The notes: a model not told the origin generated them from the sequence alone. Positions 44,317 to 57,734 are shown, counted from the first letter of the stretch. The stretch is DNA of 64,000 nt from Tubulanus polymorphus (GCF_964204645.1 NC_134027.1:6746485-6810484); one strand, 5' to 3'. Made by a program: numbers and translations.

Positions 44317-46010
44317 ATCAGAAAAATCAGCATCTGTCTTGATCATCATACTTAATTACCATCATCCACCCGTCTTCAATGATAAGAGAACGTCAGAAGG
44401 GGTTGGATCTGGGTTGCGGATCGAGGTCTGCCTGCTATGGATGTGTGCAGTGACATTCAGAGGCTTGGAATTTGTTTTCATAACGATACTACAAAGATGT
44501 AGTTGCTACAATCATACCAAGCAGTGACATGTTACAACGATGAAGAAAGATAATCCTTGGAACCCGAAAATAAATAATTAAAGAACTTAACAACATTATA
44601 TCGTATTGGGTGTTAAACTGGACTTGTCAGATTTTATTTTCCATCAGATCTAGTATTATAAGCTAAAAAATAAAATGTTCACTAGGTAGAGATGCAATAG
44701 CAAAATGAAATAAAAACATTCAACGATATATCATAAAATATAGATATAGCCAACTTGAACAAACATAACAAACATCGTACACGCGAAGACTGCAGCGAAT
44801 ATCCCAATACTACACTCCTAGGAAAAATAGAATATCTCTATGACAATACAATGACTTATAAATATTATGAATATCGCATGTCGTCTTGTTACATTGCTAT
44901 CACCTGAGGATAAATAAAAGGGCAACAAATTATGCAGAAAAGTCAAACAAAGATTGATGAGGCAGATCTACCTTATTATATCTAGCGACATAGAAGCACA
45001 GTACTGACCACATATACTAAAATCCATTCTCAACGCAGAAAAAAGAATTATTTCAAGCAGAGATACATAATCAACACAAAATAGTGGTAGTTTTCCATGT
45101 GAAAAACATATAATGTCTGCTGTGCTGGGTAATAAAATAAAATATGTTGGATTCTATCTTTAGTGGCCACAAAAGGCCAAGCAAACTGAGTTTCATGGTA
45201 GTTATTGGCAGGCCAGGTTGCCATTGTTTATAATTTTTCATTACATTCAATGATATGAATTCAGTATGTAACTCAAGGTCCAACCATTTGTTTACCATAG
45301 ATAAACTGAAAAAATACATCGTTTGAACTTTTAAACCTGTGATATACATTGTACCTATGTAGTATATGAACATTTGATAAGCATCATATGATATCTTATG
45401 AAACGGACCGTGGGAATGAGGAAATCTAGTTACATAAGTGGTGTTCATGAATTTCTGTTAGATAAAATATGAAGATATACTGGTAGGTACCACACATGGT
45501 ATAAGTATGGTCCATTCATTTATCGCCACCATTAAGTACACACTTAATTAAAGATCCTAAACAATTTTCATTCTATTTACAATATCCATACTGCTCATCT
45601 TTTTGAATTAGTTATTGTATACATTAAATCTAACTACAATTTTCCGATTATATGTAAAAGAAGTATTTAAATAGACAGCTCCCAATCTCTAATATGGTTT
45701 ATTTTCTGCAAAGGTCCAATCTTCAAATTCTTCATTTTGAAAGAGATAAATTAGACGTTATGTGATCTTTCCTTTTGAGGATTAATCATTGTTTGAACAT
45801 TTGCATAAAATAAACTATTGTAATTTAGACTATCTATTTAATTACTACATTGTTATTACTATTATTATTAGTATTATTATACCACCAAAGACGAGAATAC
45901 ATTTTTGAGACAGCTGTCGTTAATCATCAGTATGCACAGGTTCACTGAACACTTAATTCATGGTTCGCGAAACCTGAACTGATATTTGCAAAGCGACATC
46001 CCCAAATCAT
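44317..46010. other. Gap before the 3' end of the DUF1399 gene
   Basis: No coding exon supported. A reverse AATAAA at 45698-45703, 308 bp past the DUF1399 stop, may end that transcript. A TTATTA simple repeat lies at 45850-45880. Confidence 0.45.
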
Positions 46011-46145
46011 TTAACCACCACAGCCCCCACATCCTCCACAGCCGCCACATGAACCACATCCACCGCAGGAACCACATCCACCACAGCCACCACAGCCTCC
46101 ACAACCACCGCAGCCCCCACACCCACCAACATCCGTCGAAACACA
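46011..46145 (-). repeat. Coding Gly-Gly-Cys repeat
   Basis: The 3' end of the DUF1399 gene is a 9-bp repeat encoding Gly-Gly-Cys about 13 times, with a few Ser substitutions, right up to the TAA. On the opposite strand it reads as a His/Pro-like shadow ORF. Confidence 0.85.
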
Positions 46146-49100
46146 ACCACAACAGCCTCCAGCACCGAGTGAATGCTTTATGTATGCATTCGACGGTATG
46201 TCGACAAAAAAACCCATCGCACAGAATAACATCAAATCATTATTGTTTATGCTTTGGACTGGTTTCGATGACGACGAAGCACCTGGACTTGACTGGCTGC
46301 GGGGCTGTTGAGCCGGTCGCGGCTGCAGAAGAATATGTAACATCGAGACTGAGAATGACAAGCAAAGATTTTGCATAATATCATTTGTGTGGTTGATGGT
46401 AATTTGACCTTCTTTACACCTTACTGTGGTGTCCGCGATTTTGTACTGTGTATTGTTGTTTATGTGTATTTCTTTCTTCTGAATCTTTTTCGTTCGGAGA
46501 TTAAGGAATTTCACCTCAAGATATCCGGAATTTCCAGGTACTCCTGGAACACCTCTTACTCCTGGGTTACCTTTAGATCCAGCTATACCTACAAAAACAC
46601 ACATCTAAACTGTAAATAATAATTGAATCATATCTATTACTACAAAAAATATAGAATAGATGCAAGTCTTTAAACCTGGTGTCTACAATTCAAATTATTC
46701 TGGTGAAATTTCACCATGGCTAATTGACGATTTTGAATCAGTTTTCACAATTTTTTCTATGAACAAACAAACTATGCTACAGTATTAATGAAGCCTTGAC
46801 GGAAAATCTATGATTGAACATTAAGGGGCAATTATGTGCAGGATAATTTACTACAAACTACATATTTCAGCATCTTCATTGAGTCTCTGATTACACTACA
46901 ACCCCTCCACAAACCTGGAGTTCCCGGAACACCTTTTCTGAAACCAAGCCACTGTCCGCTAACTATTCCCCAGTCACCGTCGTTGTCCTTGATCAACAAT
47001 GCTCGTTCTCCAATATTAAAATCCAATGTCAAACATTTGCTTTCACTCTTTTCCTTTAAGAAAAGTCGTATTCATCTTATTATGTACAAATATTTGTTAC
47101 ATAAATAAACTACTTTATATACAAAAAGAAGTCCTGAAGAATAAACAACTATAAAGATATAGCAATGATAATACTGTACTGTACTACTTATTGCAGTCAA
47201 GATGAGGTCCAATTCGGTTAAAACTAACCAATATTTGCTTTGGCCAAGGAAGCTGGTCTGTGCCGATTAGATGAGCAACAGAAGTCATCTTATCTTTGTA
47301 GAACACTTGTACAGCTGACATCATCAGAGGAATAGAGTGTATAACGCGGGCAGTAAACAGGAGTTCATTAGCATGGTTATATAACCTATAAGTAGAAAAC
47401 CCATAACTATTTACATCACATTTTCAATAAAGCTTACGATTGAATCTAAAGCATTAAGGTTTACTATAATGAGTGCAACAACTGAGTGCAACAACTAAAA
47501 TGGTTTATTTGAACATTCTTTTTCTACAGGTTATGAAACATCCAAAAACATTTGCCGAGACTGCACTTAAAACACACAGCGCATACCGTAAACTGTAGAA
47601 AATATTGCTGCAGCTTCGGCGAGAACCAAAACAAATACTGGTAACTGCAGAAATATCAACGTGAAAGTTCTCAAAAATCTCTCATATATTAGGTGATAAA
47701 GTATGTTTTGTAGAACATAAATCCTTGCCTAGTTAATTATATAATATATCAAATATTTGAACACCAAAACTATGAGATGCATAAAGGCCAGAGTCGTGTG
47801 TTCTTTTATTTTACAGTTTGCGAAAGGAGCTCTTCTAAGATATTGTAAAGACATGATCAAGTACCAGGATTTTTTCTCTATATTGGCCAATGATTGATAT
47901 CAATCGTCCCTCCATTACTCTTGACTCATTCATTGATTTATTGGGGATGTCTGCACAGATGTAATTAATGATACAAGTAACATACACAGTAACGTAGAAT
48001 ATCTTAACCATCGAGGTTATACAACAATAGCGACGATGTAGCAAAACTCTCTAGTAGGTTCACACATTGATGAAATATTCAACAGCCAGACTAATTGAAC
48101 TCTTTCCAATTAATGAACTTACCTGTGAGAGGCGACGACGCAAGTGTTTTGAGTACCCTCTGGTAAATGTCCCAGTGGTATCGGTCCCCACAACTGCTCG
48201 ATGTGTTCAGGCATTGTGCATGTTTCAAAAGTACCTGGTGTTAGAAACAGGAGACACGGGCCCGGTTTCGGCGGCTCGATCGAAGCCGTTAAACTGATCG
48301 TACCTATCTGATTTGAAGTACCGCTCAAACTGGACAGCGTGTATGTGCTAGTGAGAGTCTGGCCCTGCACGGGAGTCTTCTCAACAACTGGCTGAAGCGA
48401 AAGCATGTGCTGAGCGATGATATCATTTGCGCTGCAGCACATGAATCCGCGTCGATCAACAAACTCGAAACACAAATCCGTATATTTCCCGCTATCGAAT
48501 AGAAACCTTGCCAAACCTTCCCCGCCATTCTTAATCCAGTAATTCGGTGGGCCTTTCAAGTTGATGATCTTACTTTTGCCATGTTTCTCCGAATACAGCG
48601 AAACAACAAGTGAAAATTTGTCCAGATTGAGGATCATATTACCGAGTTCTAGACGCTGAATCATAACGTACGCTTGTTTGCTGAAAACAGCGATGACCTG
48701 CTCCGGGGATAACGTCGCGAGTTTACCGTTTGGCGGGTCACCGCGATACATTGCGCCGCACAAGGCGAACTCTTCGTTGAACACCTCCTTCCACAGTTTA
48801 CGCGTGACATCATCGCACCGACTTAACTTTGAATCCGGCGACCGTTCATTGACCGAATCATCGTGGTTCAGCATCTGATTCAAGATCGCGATGGTGTCCG
48901 ACTTGTAGGCCAACGGATGCAATTGGTGCGCATGCCAGATCAAGTCGAAATCATAACACGGCACGAGAAATCGCTCAGGATTACACTGCTTCAAGTACAA
49001 ATACTTCTTATACCTCAACAATGCATTTTTCAGGAAGCTTTCGTCAGTGTAGTGAGGCAGAGACACCTGATAATAGAACAACTTCTGTCTCAATGCTGCG

Positions 49101-49621
49101 TCCAATAGTTTGTAACTGATTTTCGATTCAGCGTTCGGAATATCACCGTTTGTCACAGGTTTTACGTTACTTTCGTCGTTACTGCCAGCAGTACTGTTTT
49201 CAGTCGATTTACCATCGATATCGACTTCAAAAGGTTCCGTCGCTGAAGAATAATGGCTCTCCCAAACGCTTTTTGCTCGTTTTAATGCCGTCAGATGATC
49301 AGATTTAGACAACAGCTTATGATTGACTACTTTACCGACGATGGCTTCACAGTCCTTTTCATAATACAGCGGTGCTAACATATGTACATGCCAAAGCCAG
49401 TGGATATCAATAGGTGGCACTAGTGTCTCTTTACTTTCAGCAACCAATGGCAGCCAGAGTTTTTCATATCGGCGCAGCGCATTGTGCAGAATTGGCCCGG
49501 GTTTGTACAATAATGGATGTTCATTGACAGAATGTAGGAAATTCAGTTGCAGCAATGCAGCTTCTATGAGATCCACGCTTATGTGGATATCTTTCGCATT
49601 GAACATTCCGCTGGGTGCCAT
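46011..49621 (-). CDS. Glycine-rich domain-containing protein (DUF1399/GRDP-like) with collagen-like and Gly-Cys C-terminus
   Basis: Four exons: 48123-49621, 47229-47385, 46915-47053 and 46011-46588, in phase, about 790 residues. The first exon encodes the DUF1399/GRDP module, with two copies of its D..WH.H...P signature: [13 protein letters not shown] (72-84) and [13 protein letters not shown] (about 225). A C2-like, beta-rich region follows. Then comes a GWFG-type stretch ([14 protein letters not shown]) and a short Gly-X-Y collagen-like run split by an intron (GVPGTPG then [13 protein letters not shown]). The last exon adds a linker rich in Ser/Gln/Pro and ends with about 40 residues of alternating Gly-Gly-Cys. 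Plant GRDPs are linked to development and stress; the animal role is unknown. For exon 3 the acceptor AAAG|GAAAAG was chosen. A site 6 bp on is also in phase. Confidence 0.88.
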
Positions 49622-51129
49622 GTTGTCACTGTCACAGTTGTTGTCTAAACCATTCTAAACCTGAAAAATAGATTAATTTCCTTATATTAACACAATACAT
49701 ACACACCCAGTTCCACAATCACATATGACTCTAGTTCCACAGACCTAAATAAAATTGGACTCAAGGGAATAAAACAAAACATAACCAAAAAGTCATATTC
49801 TACAGTTATGTAAACCTATGAACATTGACTATGACTGTAACAGACAGTGAGTACCGGAGGGAGCTAACCTACCTCCACTTTTTACCTGTGTTCTTATTAT
49901 ACCCTTCTCAGCAAATAGGAAACCAATGTTTCGCAGTAATTACATACATATAGAAGCTCACCGAGTAATAGCTTTGCACCACTCAGCTGCCAATACAAAT
50001 AGACCAGACTTGCAGCACTAGTATCTAAATGGCTAACCATTAAGAAGCTGCAACATCTATCGAACCATATCAAATCATTAATTGGCCTGGGTGCCTTGTC
50101 ATATTAGATTCTGTATAATTCAGGTCCAGTTCTCACTCCTGCTATGTTTGTTTCTTATTGGAAGGAAATTCATAAGTAATAAATCAAGGAAATTTAGTTC
50201 ATACTTGCGAAATACCTGGAAACCCTGTAATTTTTCTCAACTAATGAACTACCCATTCCACAGGTTCATGCAGATACCTATCAGCATGCAAAAAACCATC
50301 AGTAACCACTGAGTTAGATCATTATGATATAGAAAAATACATGTATTTTTGATGATATAGATGAGGTATAATAATCATAATGTCCATGCCAAAATGTCTA
50401 GACAAGTGAATACCACGAACAATCAATCAAATATGATTTTCATCGACACAAAAGTGCCGGAAGGCTCTGGCGATGCAGAGCCTTTCATCAAAAGCAATTA
50501 GGATCACATTCCTATAAGGCGGTGTCATAACAGTGTAGAAAAACGATGGTGAACAACAGTTGCATCAAATCGACCACTGACAACTAAAACAAGATGATCT
50601 GCATGAACGGCTACAGCCGACGCGTGATGAAATCTCGTTGATAAACACTAATGGATTTAGACTGGTGGTCGGTGTCCTTGTCTTCGAGAGACTCGCCGCA
50701 AGAAAGCGCTTAAGCATTTGATCGGCAGCGGGTATGCGACTACACGTTCTTCGGCGCCCAAATATTGATACAAGACCATCATACACCTGCTTAATCGAGC
50801 AGAAAATAGCAGATACACAACTACGATTTATACCTTATTCATTCCTTGATAAGCAAAGACCTCACATGAATCATGCCAAAGGTTAAGATATCCTAACCTG
50901 TAGAATCATATTAGAAGTATCCAGTTCGCTTGTCATTATTTTGATCTAGGCCTATATACCTCCTAGATCATTCTTTAATGACGATTATAAATCATCTCTC
51001 GGCTTCCTTGTTTACCTGTCATCAACAACTCCTGGACCTCTGCAGGTCTCGCAGAAGAACTGGTGACACAAGTCGTATTTTCGAGAAATTGCTGAACCCT
51101 CTCCTCCTAGGTCGACGTGTTTGGCAGTG

Positions 51130-51290
51130 ACACTTAAGCCGTGTTCAGATCGACTTTATGACGCAAATCGACTGACAGCGACTAGCTTTCCGGCGACTAC
51201 TAGCGAACATCGCTGATCCTAGTTGATCTGAGTCTAGCTATGATTGTCATAATGACTTGTAATATGATCGGCGTCTGAACTTGAAAATGT
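51130..51290. mobile_element. Possible MITE with GTTCAGA-type ends
   Basis: The left end CCGTGTTCAGATCGAC is loosely mirrored by GATCGGCGTCTGAACTT at the right. The interior is rich in GCGACT/TCGACT words. The pairing is imperfect and no target duplication is clear. Confidence 0.4.
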
Positions 51291-54067
51291 TCTACTTCTA
51301 TGACACGACGGAACTGGGTGCAGTTCGTCGTTGACGGTGTGCACGTCTTTACTACAGGTTGCCGACTGCTTCAAGCCGATCACAGCGAATCAATGATGCA
51401 AATTCCCGCAACAGGTCAATTTGTTTTCGAATATTTTGTCAAAATAAGAGATTGGTATATAACAATAGTATATTTTATGTCGTCTTGTAATTCATAGAGA
51501 TCTGAAATAGCGCTGATCATTTGGAACTTAAGACGACAATTTAGCCAAATGATTGTACCCAGGTGGTGGTGCTGGTCAAGACCAGGGGTCCTTCAAAAAT
51601 CAACATGGCTCAACATTTGGGTGGCGCCATTTTGAATCATTTCCCGATGACGACGCCATGAATCAGTCGATGTGAGCGGTCAGTCGTAACACAGATAGCG
51701 AGTCATCTGCGATAAGGCCCAGGGATATCGCTGAATTCAATCCCAGTGCAATGCTATGATAGCAGTCGACAGATGAGTCGCGTGGCCAGGGCCAGGACCA
51801 GGTCGATCTAAGCCTGGCTTTAAACAAGGTGAAAAGCTTACTAAAGAGTTCAAGAATGATACATATCAAACAAAACTAGCAATATGAATGCCAATAACAG
51901 CAGTAATACCGCCTCCTCTCCAATCAATATAGAACATGAGAGGACTATCACAAAGAGACATAAATCATCCATGCAAAAAGGAAAATCCATCCTGAATTCA
52001 AACTACGAAAGCCTGAAGCCTATCTGCACTTTGATAAAAAACAATCTCAATTGGAAACAATGCAGACAGAGCATGTTTATTGCATTGCGTATAGGTGATA
52101 AGTCAGTCGCCTGGGACAATTTAATGGTAGCGCAGATCATTTGTGACACACACAGTGCCTAATTCCTCGAGCTGGACGCTAATTTCCCAGTAGTTTACAT
52201 TAAATAATCACAGCTTATATAAGTTATCAGCCCGTGTGATGTGCATTAGTTCCATCAATGAAATTAAAGGCTTACTATAAATCAAAAATTATATGCATAT
52301 ACCAATGATATGCTTCTATCGAATGAGAATTAATTGCGGTCTAGCAATGTAATGACAAAGAGATTTGATTGCATTTGTTAAAAATTAACATACTGCTAAT
52401 TTCATTCATATAGCCCGTTAAATCATCAACGAAGCTTTTTTCAGCATCATGCAAAAACTGAAGAGAAAGATTCCGTGAAGAAGTCCACTTGTCAAAAAAT
52501 GAAATCAATAAGGTTTAATCATAAGAGTCAGCGACGAAGACTTACCGCAAACTATAGACCTCATCAGTCAACATCCATCGGCAGCTGTATCTCTAGCATG
52601 AATCTCACAATTCCATCGTAGTACGGATGAAATTCAATAAATGCGTTGCAACAGCTACAATTGAGCCAGTTACCATGACAACCGGATGAGAAATCTAATG
52701 GTATAACAAGCGAGAACCTGCTAAAGAACATGCCAGTCGACAGCTACTTTTTACTAACCGCAGCCGTTTGCGGACTGCAATGTCGCACCGTAGCCAGCTT
52801 TCATTAAATTCCTTCGTAACGGCACCTACATGATCTCACGCTGTTTTACATAGCTATCGATGGAAAAAATTTCCTCAGAGCTTGTTACCGAAACAACCGA
52901 GCAAATAACTGCCAGCAAAAATCATCATCGGCTATGCTCGCAACGAAGTAAGAGTTTCATATCTAGTGGATAGCGATCCGAGTGAGTGAAAGTAAATAAG
53001 CCAGCACTGGGATGAATATAGTAGTAGACCTCTTTAATATTAGAAGAGCAAAGTTCCATCATCCGATCCCACCCAAAGATGTAGCAGAGTACTCGTCGTA
53101 TATTTTCATAAAAAGCAAATTTCCCAAGTAAATCTGTAATATCGAGACTCGTATGGAATGGAAACATGAGAATTTGAGGTAAATGTTCCACAATTGTGCG
53201 CTTAGCGAATCATACAGCAATTTAGATGGATCACATCTAGGATTATTATTCAATTTACTCTTGATTGAGTTCGTGAATTTGGGCCTAACCGTTAACATAA
53301 TAATAGGATACCTATTCTATGAATTGACCCTATGAATTCTAGGCTATAGGCCTATGCCTTAGTACTGCATTTGGCATTAACAACAGATTTTGAATGATAT
53401 TGCTTTAAGTAACCAGAGGTAACATAGCAAATTAACCCTAAACTAGAATTTAGCCATGCTCATGGTCCTAGCAAACACTAAAGAGATAAGAAGCCTAACC
53501 ACATCTGATAGGTAGGCTACCCAGCGTTATAAAATGGCAGCTCTTTGAACAAAGAGACTAAAAGAACATTATAGGCTAGCTGTTACAGTGACAGTAAATA
53601 TTTTAACAATTCAACCAAAAACTAACAAACTTTTTATGGATTGGAGTGAGTTTTTTGAAGATTTGATTACTGGCAGGCCTTCTAAAAATCAGAATATCAG
53701 TTGATTTTAACTAAATATAGGCCTGCTTGATTAATGATACTGGGGAAAATAGCTTCGGAGATATCAAATGTGAATAGATGCTTTCAAAAAATTTCTTGAA
53801 AGAATACAATCTAAAGATCTTTTAGGAAAAGTTTCCCAGTTTAAGTTAGTACAGTTGTGTCTTATAAAACAGCAGGGCTTTAAAAAATATCAAGTCATTA
53901 ATTTGATAAGGTCTAAAAAACGACAAACGTATTGCTTGGGTGAAAAGAGATTAGACTGGCCCCTAAAAAGTTCATGCCGATGAATGTGAATAATTTGACA
54001 ATTTGCGAGGATTTAATAGTGAATACAGAAATGTTTACAAATTTGGAATTGCATCACTTGCAGTAGG

Positions 54068-54214
54068 CACAGGGGTTCGTATCAAAATTGTATAGTAGGC
54101 CTACTATATAAAATAACTACAGTTATTCTATATACCGGTATAGGCCTACTATAGACATTGGATTAACAGATAATCGTTTTTACATTACCTACAACTTTGA
54201 TACGAGCCCCTGTG
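54068..54214. mobile_element. MITE family A copy 2
   Basis: Ends CACAGGGGTTCGTATCAAA and TTTGATACGAGCCCCTGTG. It shares ATTAACAGATAATCGTTTTTAC with copy 1 at 21121-21231, in the opposite orientation. GCAGTAG flanks both sides, a 7-bp match that suits an 8-bp hAT-like target duplication with one change. Confidence 0.8.
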
Positions 54215-54977
54215 GCAGTAGAAAAATTCCAAAAATTGCATTGTGATTAGTTGTGGGGCATTTTAGTGGATAGTAGGCCATCGCTGGGTTTGGCGAGTAT
54301 TGATGGTTCACATTATATTCTTTTCATTAATTACCCTGCATCTGTTGAAATGAGATCAATTTAAATCAGGATGAATTTCATCCAATCATGACAAGTGAAG
54401 ATGAATAACAAGGCTAGAGAGCATCGTGTAGTTGAAGTTTGAGCCGAAGCCGAAGGGGGAACAGCAACGTCCAACTGAATGAAAATTAAACTACGCAATT
54501 GAATATCGAGTGAACTTGAACTGTCTCATATTCACTTTCACCTACGGCATCTACTACTCTTCTACGTCTACAAGATCTATACGCCATGGCTACTTACCAA
54601 TCAAAGTTAGTGATTTAAAATCTCATCACACCGGATCCAAATACTGCGGAGGTTGAGGGTACGCGTGCGGTAACACAGACATGTAGTAAACACTATGAGC
54701 GCGCGACGTGTGGACGCGGATATTTAAAAAGCGGGTTTTCCCGGAATTTACTTCCGCATTTCGGTAACGTTAATATAATAGTTTTTTGTCGTGATAATTA
54801 ATTGTGGCTACTCATTGTGTGAATCTGAAATTCTCCATTGCTTTATTATTTCTTTGTTGATACGGGTACTTTTTTCTGCAAGACCTGTAGACCTTAAGTA
54901 CTCTTGATAAGGTTCATCATGTTCATGTTGATTTTGAATGATTAATCAGGTATCCCACTAGTCAGTAACCTGACTGT

Positions 54978-55053
54978 GGTTTAGTTTCACGATCGGATAT
55001 TTTCCCCATCCGATTATAAAAAGCTTACCACCAACGATTAGGAAACTAACTAC
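54978..55053. repeat. Dispersed repeat, short copy
   Basis: GTTTCACGATCGGATATTTTC joined to CCGATTATAAAAAGCTTACC and ACCAACGATTAGG matches, in reverse, the two ends of the longer copy at 34471-34783. The roughly 240-bp middle of that copy is missing here. Confidence 0.65.
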
Positions 55054-55384
55054 CACCACAGGGGCCTGACACAAAAAGTGTTTGACCATAATTATATAAA
55101 AAACATTTTTTCTTATAAAGTACTATGAAAATTTTTTTTTACCTAGGATGCTGGGACAACGTACAACTTTTTATGTCAGGCCTCCGTGGCTGGGCCAACC
55201 ATTGATCTGTGGGTACATTATCAATTGTGTAAAGTTCCTGACTGGTGGTGTGTATCTCCACTACTGTAATTAAGTTGCTTCTCTTTCGTACCGTTGTACA
55301 AATGTTTTATCCTATGTAAAATTATTTTATGAAGCAATACATTTAAAGTTTAAGGTCAAGTTCAAGTTAAACTTTTCATCAAAG

Positions 55385-57050
55385 ATGGAAAGGTTACCGA
55401 CACTCGATATTTTGGCCGCGGCTACTGATACAGTAATACGAAGTGGGATGCATTTTAGAACTCCAATGCTCAAAGAAGCCCAAGATATGTTTGGTCTCAA
55501 GGACGATATTCATTTGTATTTAAAACTTGAGAATATGCAAAACACAGGCAAGAACGAAAGTAAAGTTATAAAAACAATACAGTTCTCAACTGATAGATTT
55601 AATTCCTGACAGAAATGATATATTTTCTTAGGCTCATTTAAGATACGTGGAATTGCAAATCAACTTGCAAATTTGCCACCATCTATTGGTACTAAAGAGA
55701 ATAAACTGATTTCGATGTCAGCTGGAAATTATGGCAAATCATTTGCATATGCTACTGAAAAGCATGGCCTCGCTGGAGTTATTCTGATGCCAGTTTCAGC
55801 ACCTGATAATCGTGCTACTGTCATTGAGGTACTATTGATATCCTGTGCCTATCCTTCGTTTCTAATAGCTATGGGCACGTTAAATTTGAGTGTTTTTCTT
55901 TTTCAAGAGTTATGGCGTTAAAGTAGAGAGGTATCCAACAGCACAATTACAGAGTAAAATTGATGAATATGTGAAATCTGAAGGCATGTTTTTCTGTCAT
56001 TCATTTGATGATCCATATTTGATCCACGGACACTCAAGGTAGGTCTAGATTCAAGAAATATTCAGCCAGCAAACAATAACCCAAAATCTCTTGTCATTAA
56101 GAATGATCTACTGGGGCCAGTTGCTCAAAAGTTGCTTAGAGTTAACCAGTGGATAGTTGACATAGTGACAATTTAAAGTTCATTGTTACTATGGTATTTA
56201 TCTGCCGGTTATCTTTAACCAACTTTTGAGCAACCAGCCCCTGGTGCTGATATATCTAGCAGCACCTGTACTAGCAACAGTAGCGCGTCATGTAGATTTT
56301 GACAAACTTTGCTGTTTTATAAGTTTAGGGTTTGAGATTTTGGAAGATTGTCCCGACCCAGATGTAGTAGTTATATGCTGTGGAGGAGGAGGTCTTCTTG
56401 CTGGAACCGCTGCTGCTATACGTCTAAGTGGTAATACTAAATGTCGCATATATGGTGTAGAACCTGAAGGAGGTATGCTGTAATTATCAATATCGAAGAT
56501 TTCTTGATTTCTAATTTTCCAGTTAAGGAAATTAGTGTCAAATGATGACATGATTTCATCATTTCAAAACTGTTGTTCAATCATTTTTAAACTCTTCTTG
56601 TGCATGTATTTTAGCTGCTTCAATGTATAAAAGCTTTAAAGAAGGGAAAGCTGTGGGTCTTCCTACAGCCAGCTCTGTAGCTAGTGGTCTGGCACCCCCG
56701 TATGCAGGTCAGTAGAATCATTCGCCTTGAATTAGAGCCCTCCCTTCTCATACCGGTAACTATTTCAAATTGAACTAATCTATTATTCTATTCTAGGTAA
56801 ACTGGCTTACCATTATTGCAAGAACTACATTGATGATATAATTCTGGTCTCAGATGAAGAGATCCTGCGTACAATGCTAAGACTCTATAGTCGTGGTTTA
56901 GTCGTTGAAGCATCGGGTTGTGCCGCATTCACAGCATTATTTGAACGCAAGATACCAAATGGATTTGGCAAGAAAATAGTGATTGTAGTAACTGGTGGTA
57001 ATGTTACAGCTGAAGAAATGTACCAGCACAAAATCAATATAAAAGGATGA
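55385..57050 (+). CDS. PLP-dependent serine racemase / L-threonine ammonia-lyase-like enzyme
   Basis: Fold-type II pyridoxal-phosphate enzyme, either racemising Ser or deaminating Ser/Thr. Six exons: 55385-55547, 55632-55828, 55908-56038, 56324-56472, 56615-56707 and 56797-57050, 328 residues, near the serine racemase length of about 340. The PLP lysine is in NTGSFKIRG. SAGNYGKSFAYA is the conserved asparagine loop, CGGGGLLAGTAAAI the phosphate-binding glycine loop, and VVTGGNV the C-terminal PLP-site strand. EPEGAASMYKSF and YSRGLVVEASGCAA are also family-typical. The first intron uses a GC donor (ACAG|GCAAGA) if the canonical NTGSFK is to be restored. An alternative GT donor 15 bp on keeps phase but inserts five residues. 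A MITE sits in intron 3. Racemase versus ammonia-lyase cannot be decided by eye. Confidence 0.93.
56116..56242. mobile_element. 127-bp MITE in an intron of the racemase-like gene
   Basis: Ends GGGGCCAGTTGCTCAAAAGTTG and CAACTTTTGAGCAACCAGCCCC are near-perfect inverted repeats. The interior pairs GAGTTAACC with GGTTATC-type words. There is no coding content. Confidence 0.8.
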
Positions 57051-57734
57051 TGTCTTTGTATTCCAAAGTTTGGACTCAGGTTGTCTTACAGAGTCAAGGT
57101 GCTACGAATTTATATACCGTACATGTATTCTAATTTTTTACTACTTACAAAATAAATCAATTTTAAATGGCATTTCATGTTTTATTAACTATTCTCGATA
57201 CGATTCTTCAGCGGCTATGAGACTTACCATGTATTGTTCCAAGAGATAGATACCATCGAGAGAAAACAAACCTAGTCATAGCAATGGAAATAACCTGATG
57301 TTTTTTTATTGTAACAAGAAGCATTCATTAATGAGCACCAAATACAAAATTCAACTAATTATATTATATACACTGACAATGATCACAGAAATGAAGAGGA
57401 TAAAAACTAGGAGCACATATGCTGTGGTTCAGCACAAAAACAAATTTATATTCAGGATTTACAAAATTTCTCATGATCAGTCCATCACTTTAATCATGAA
57501 GACCAAAAAGAACAAGGCCTCATTTCAAAATAGATTTTAATGCACATATGTTTACTTTAAACTACATTTAAGTGAATTTGATCATTGCACTAAAACCATG
57601 AAAGTACTTTGGAGAGGGACTCTACACAAAATTCTGTATTTCTGACAATCGACAGCCTAACAATGAATACGGCAGGACCCAACAATTTCTTATACTAAAT
57701 TTTCAGTCCCTTCTGGTATGAAATAACCTCGACC
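57051..57734. other. Gap between convergent racemase-like gene and PHKB 3' ends
   Basis: 684 bp of 3' UTR sequence. AATAAA at 57151-57156 serves the plus-strand gene, and a reverse hexamer at 57305-57310 suits the minus-strand gene. No coding exon is visible. Confidence 0.6.

Larger units (their letters stand above)
49622..55384. other. Divergent gap between the DUF1399 gene and the racemase-like gene
   Basis: About 5.8 kb with no confident gene. It includes an imperfect-TIR element (about 51130-51290), a MITE family A copy (54068-54214) and part of a dispersed repeat (54978-55053). Short frames at 51884-52162 (+) and near 52925-53200 (-) look protein-like in places but lack support. Both promoters should be within it. 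Confidence 0.45.

Noticed and set aside
45986-46378. Plus-strand His/Ser-rich ORF
   Set aside because: It is the antisense shadow of the Gly-Gly-Cys coding repeat.
50458-50487. Histone-type 3' stem-loop (AAGGCTCT...AGAGCCTT)
   Set aside because: The stem resembles it, but the loop is 8 nt, not 4, and no histone gene is nearby.
51884-52162. Plus-strand 92-residue ORF starting MNANNSSNTASSP
   Set aside because: It has a real ATG but low-complexity composition, no family match and no neighbouring exon signals I could join.
52925-53200. Minus-strand frame with protein-like text (LPQILMFPFHTSLDITDLLG)
   Set aside because: No ATG in frame (a TGA lies just upstream), no recognised family and no second exon found. 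It could be one exon of an unknown gene but is not supported.
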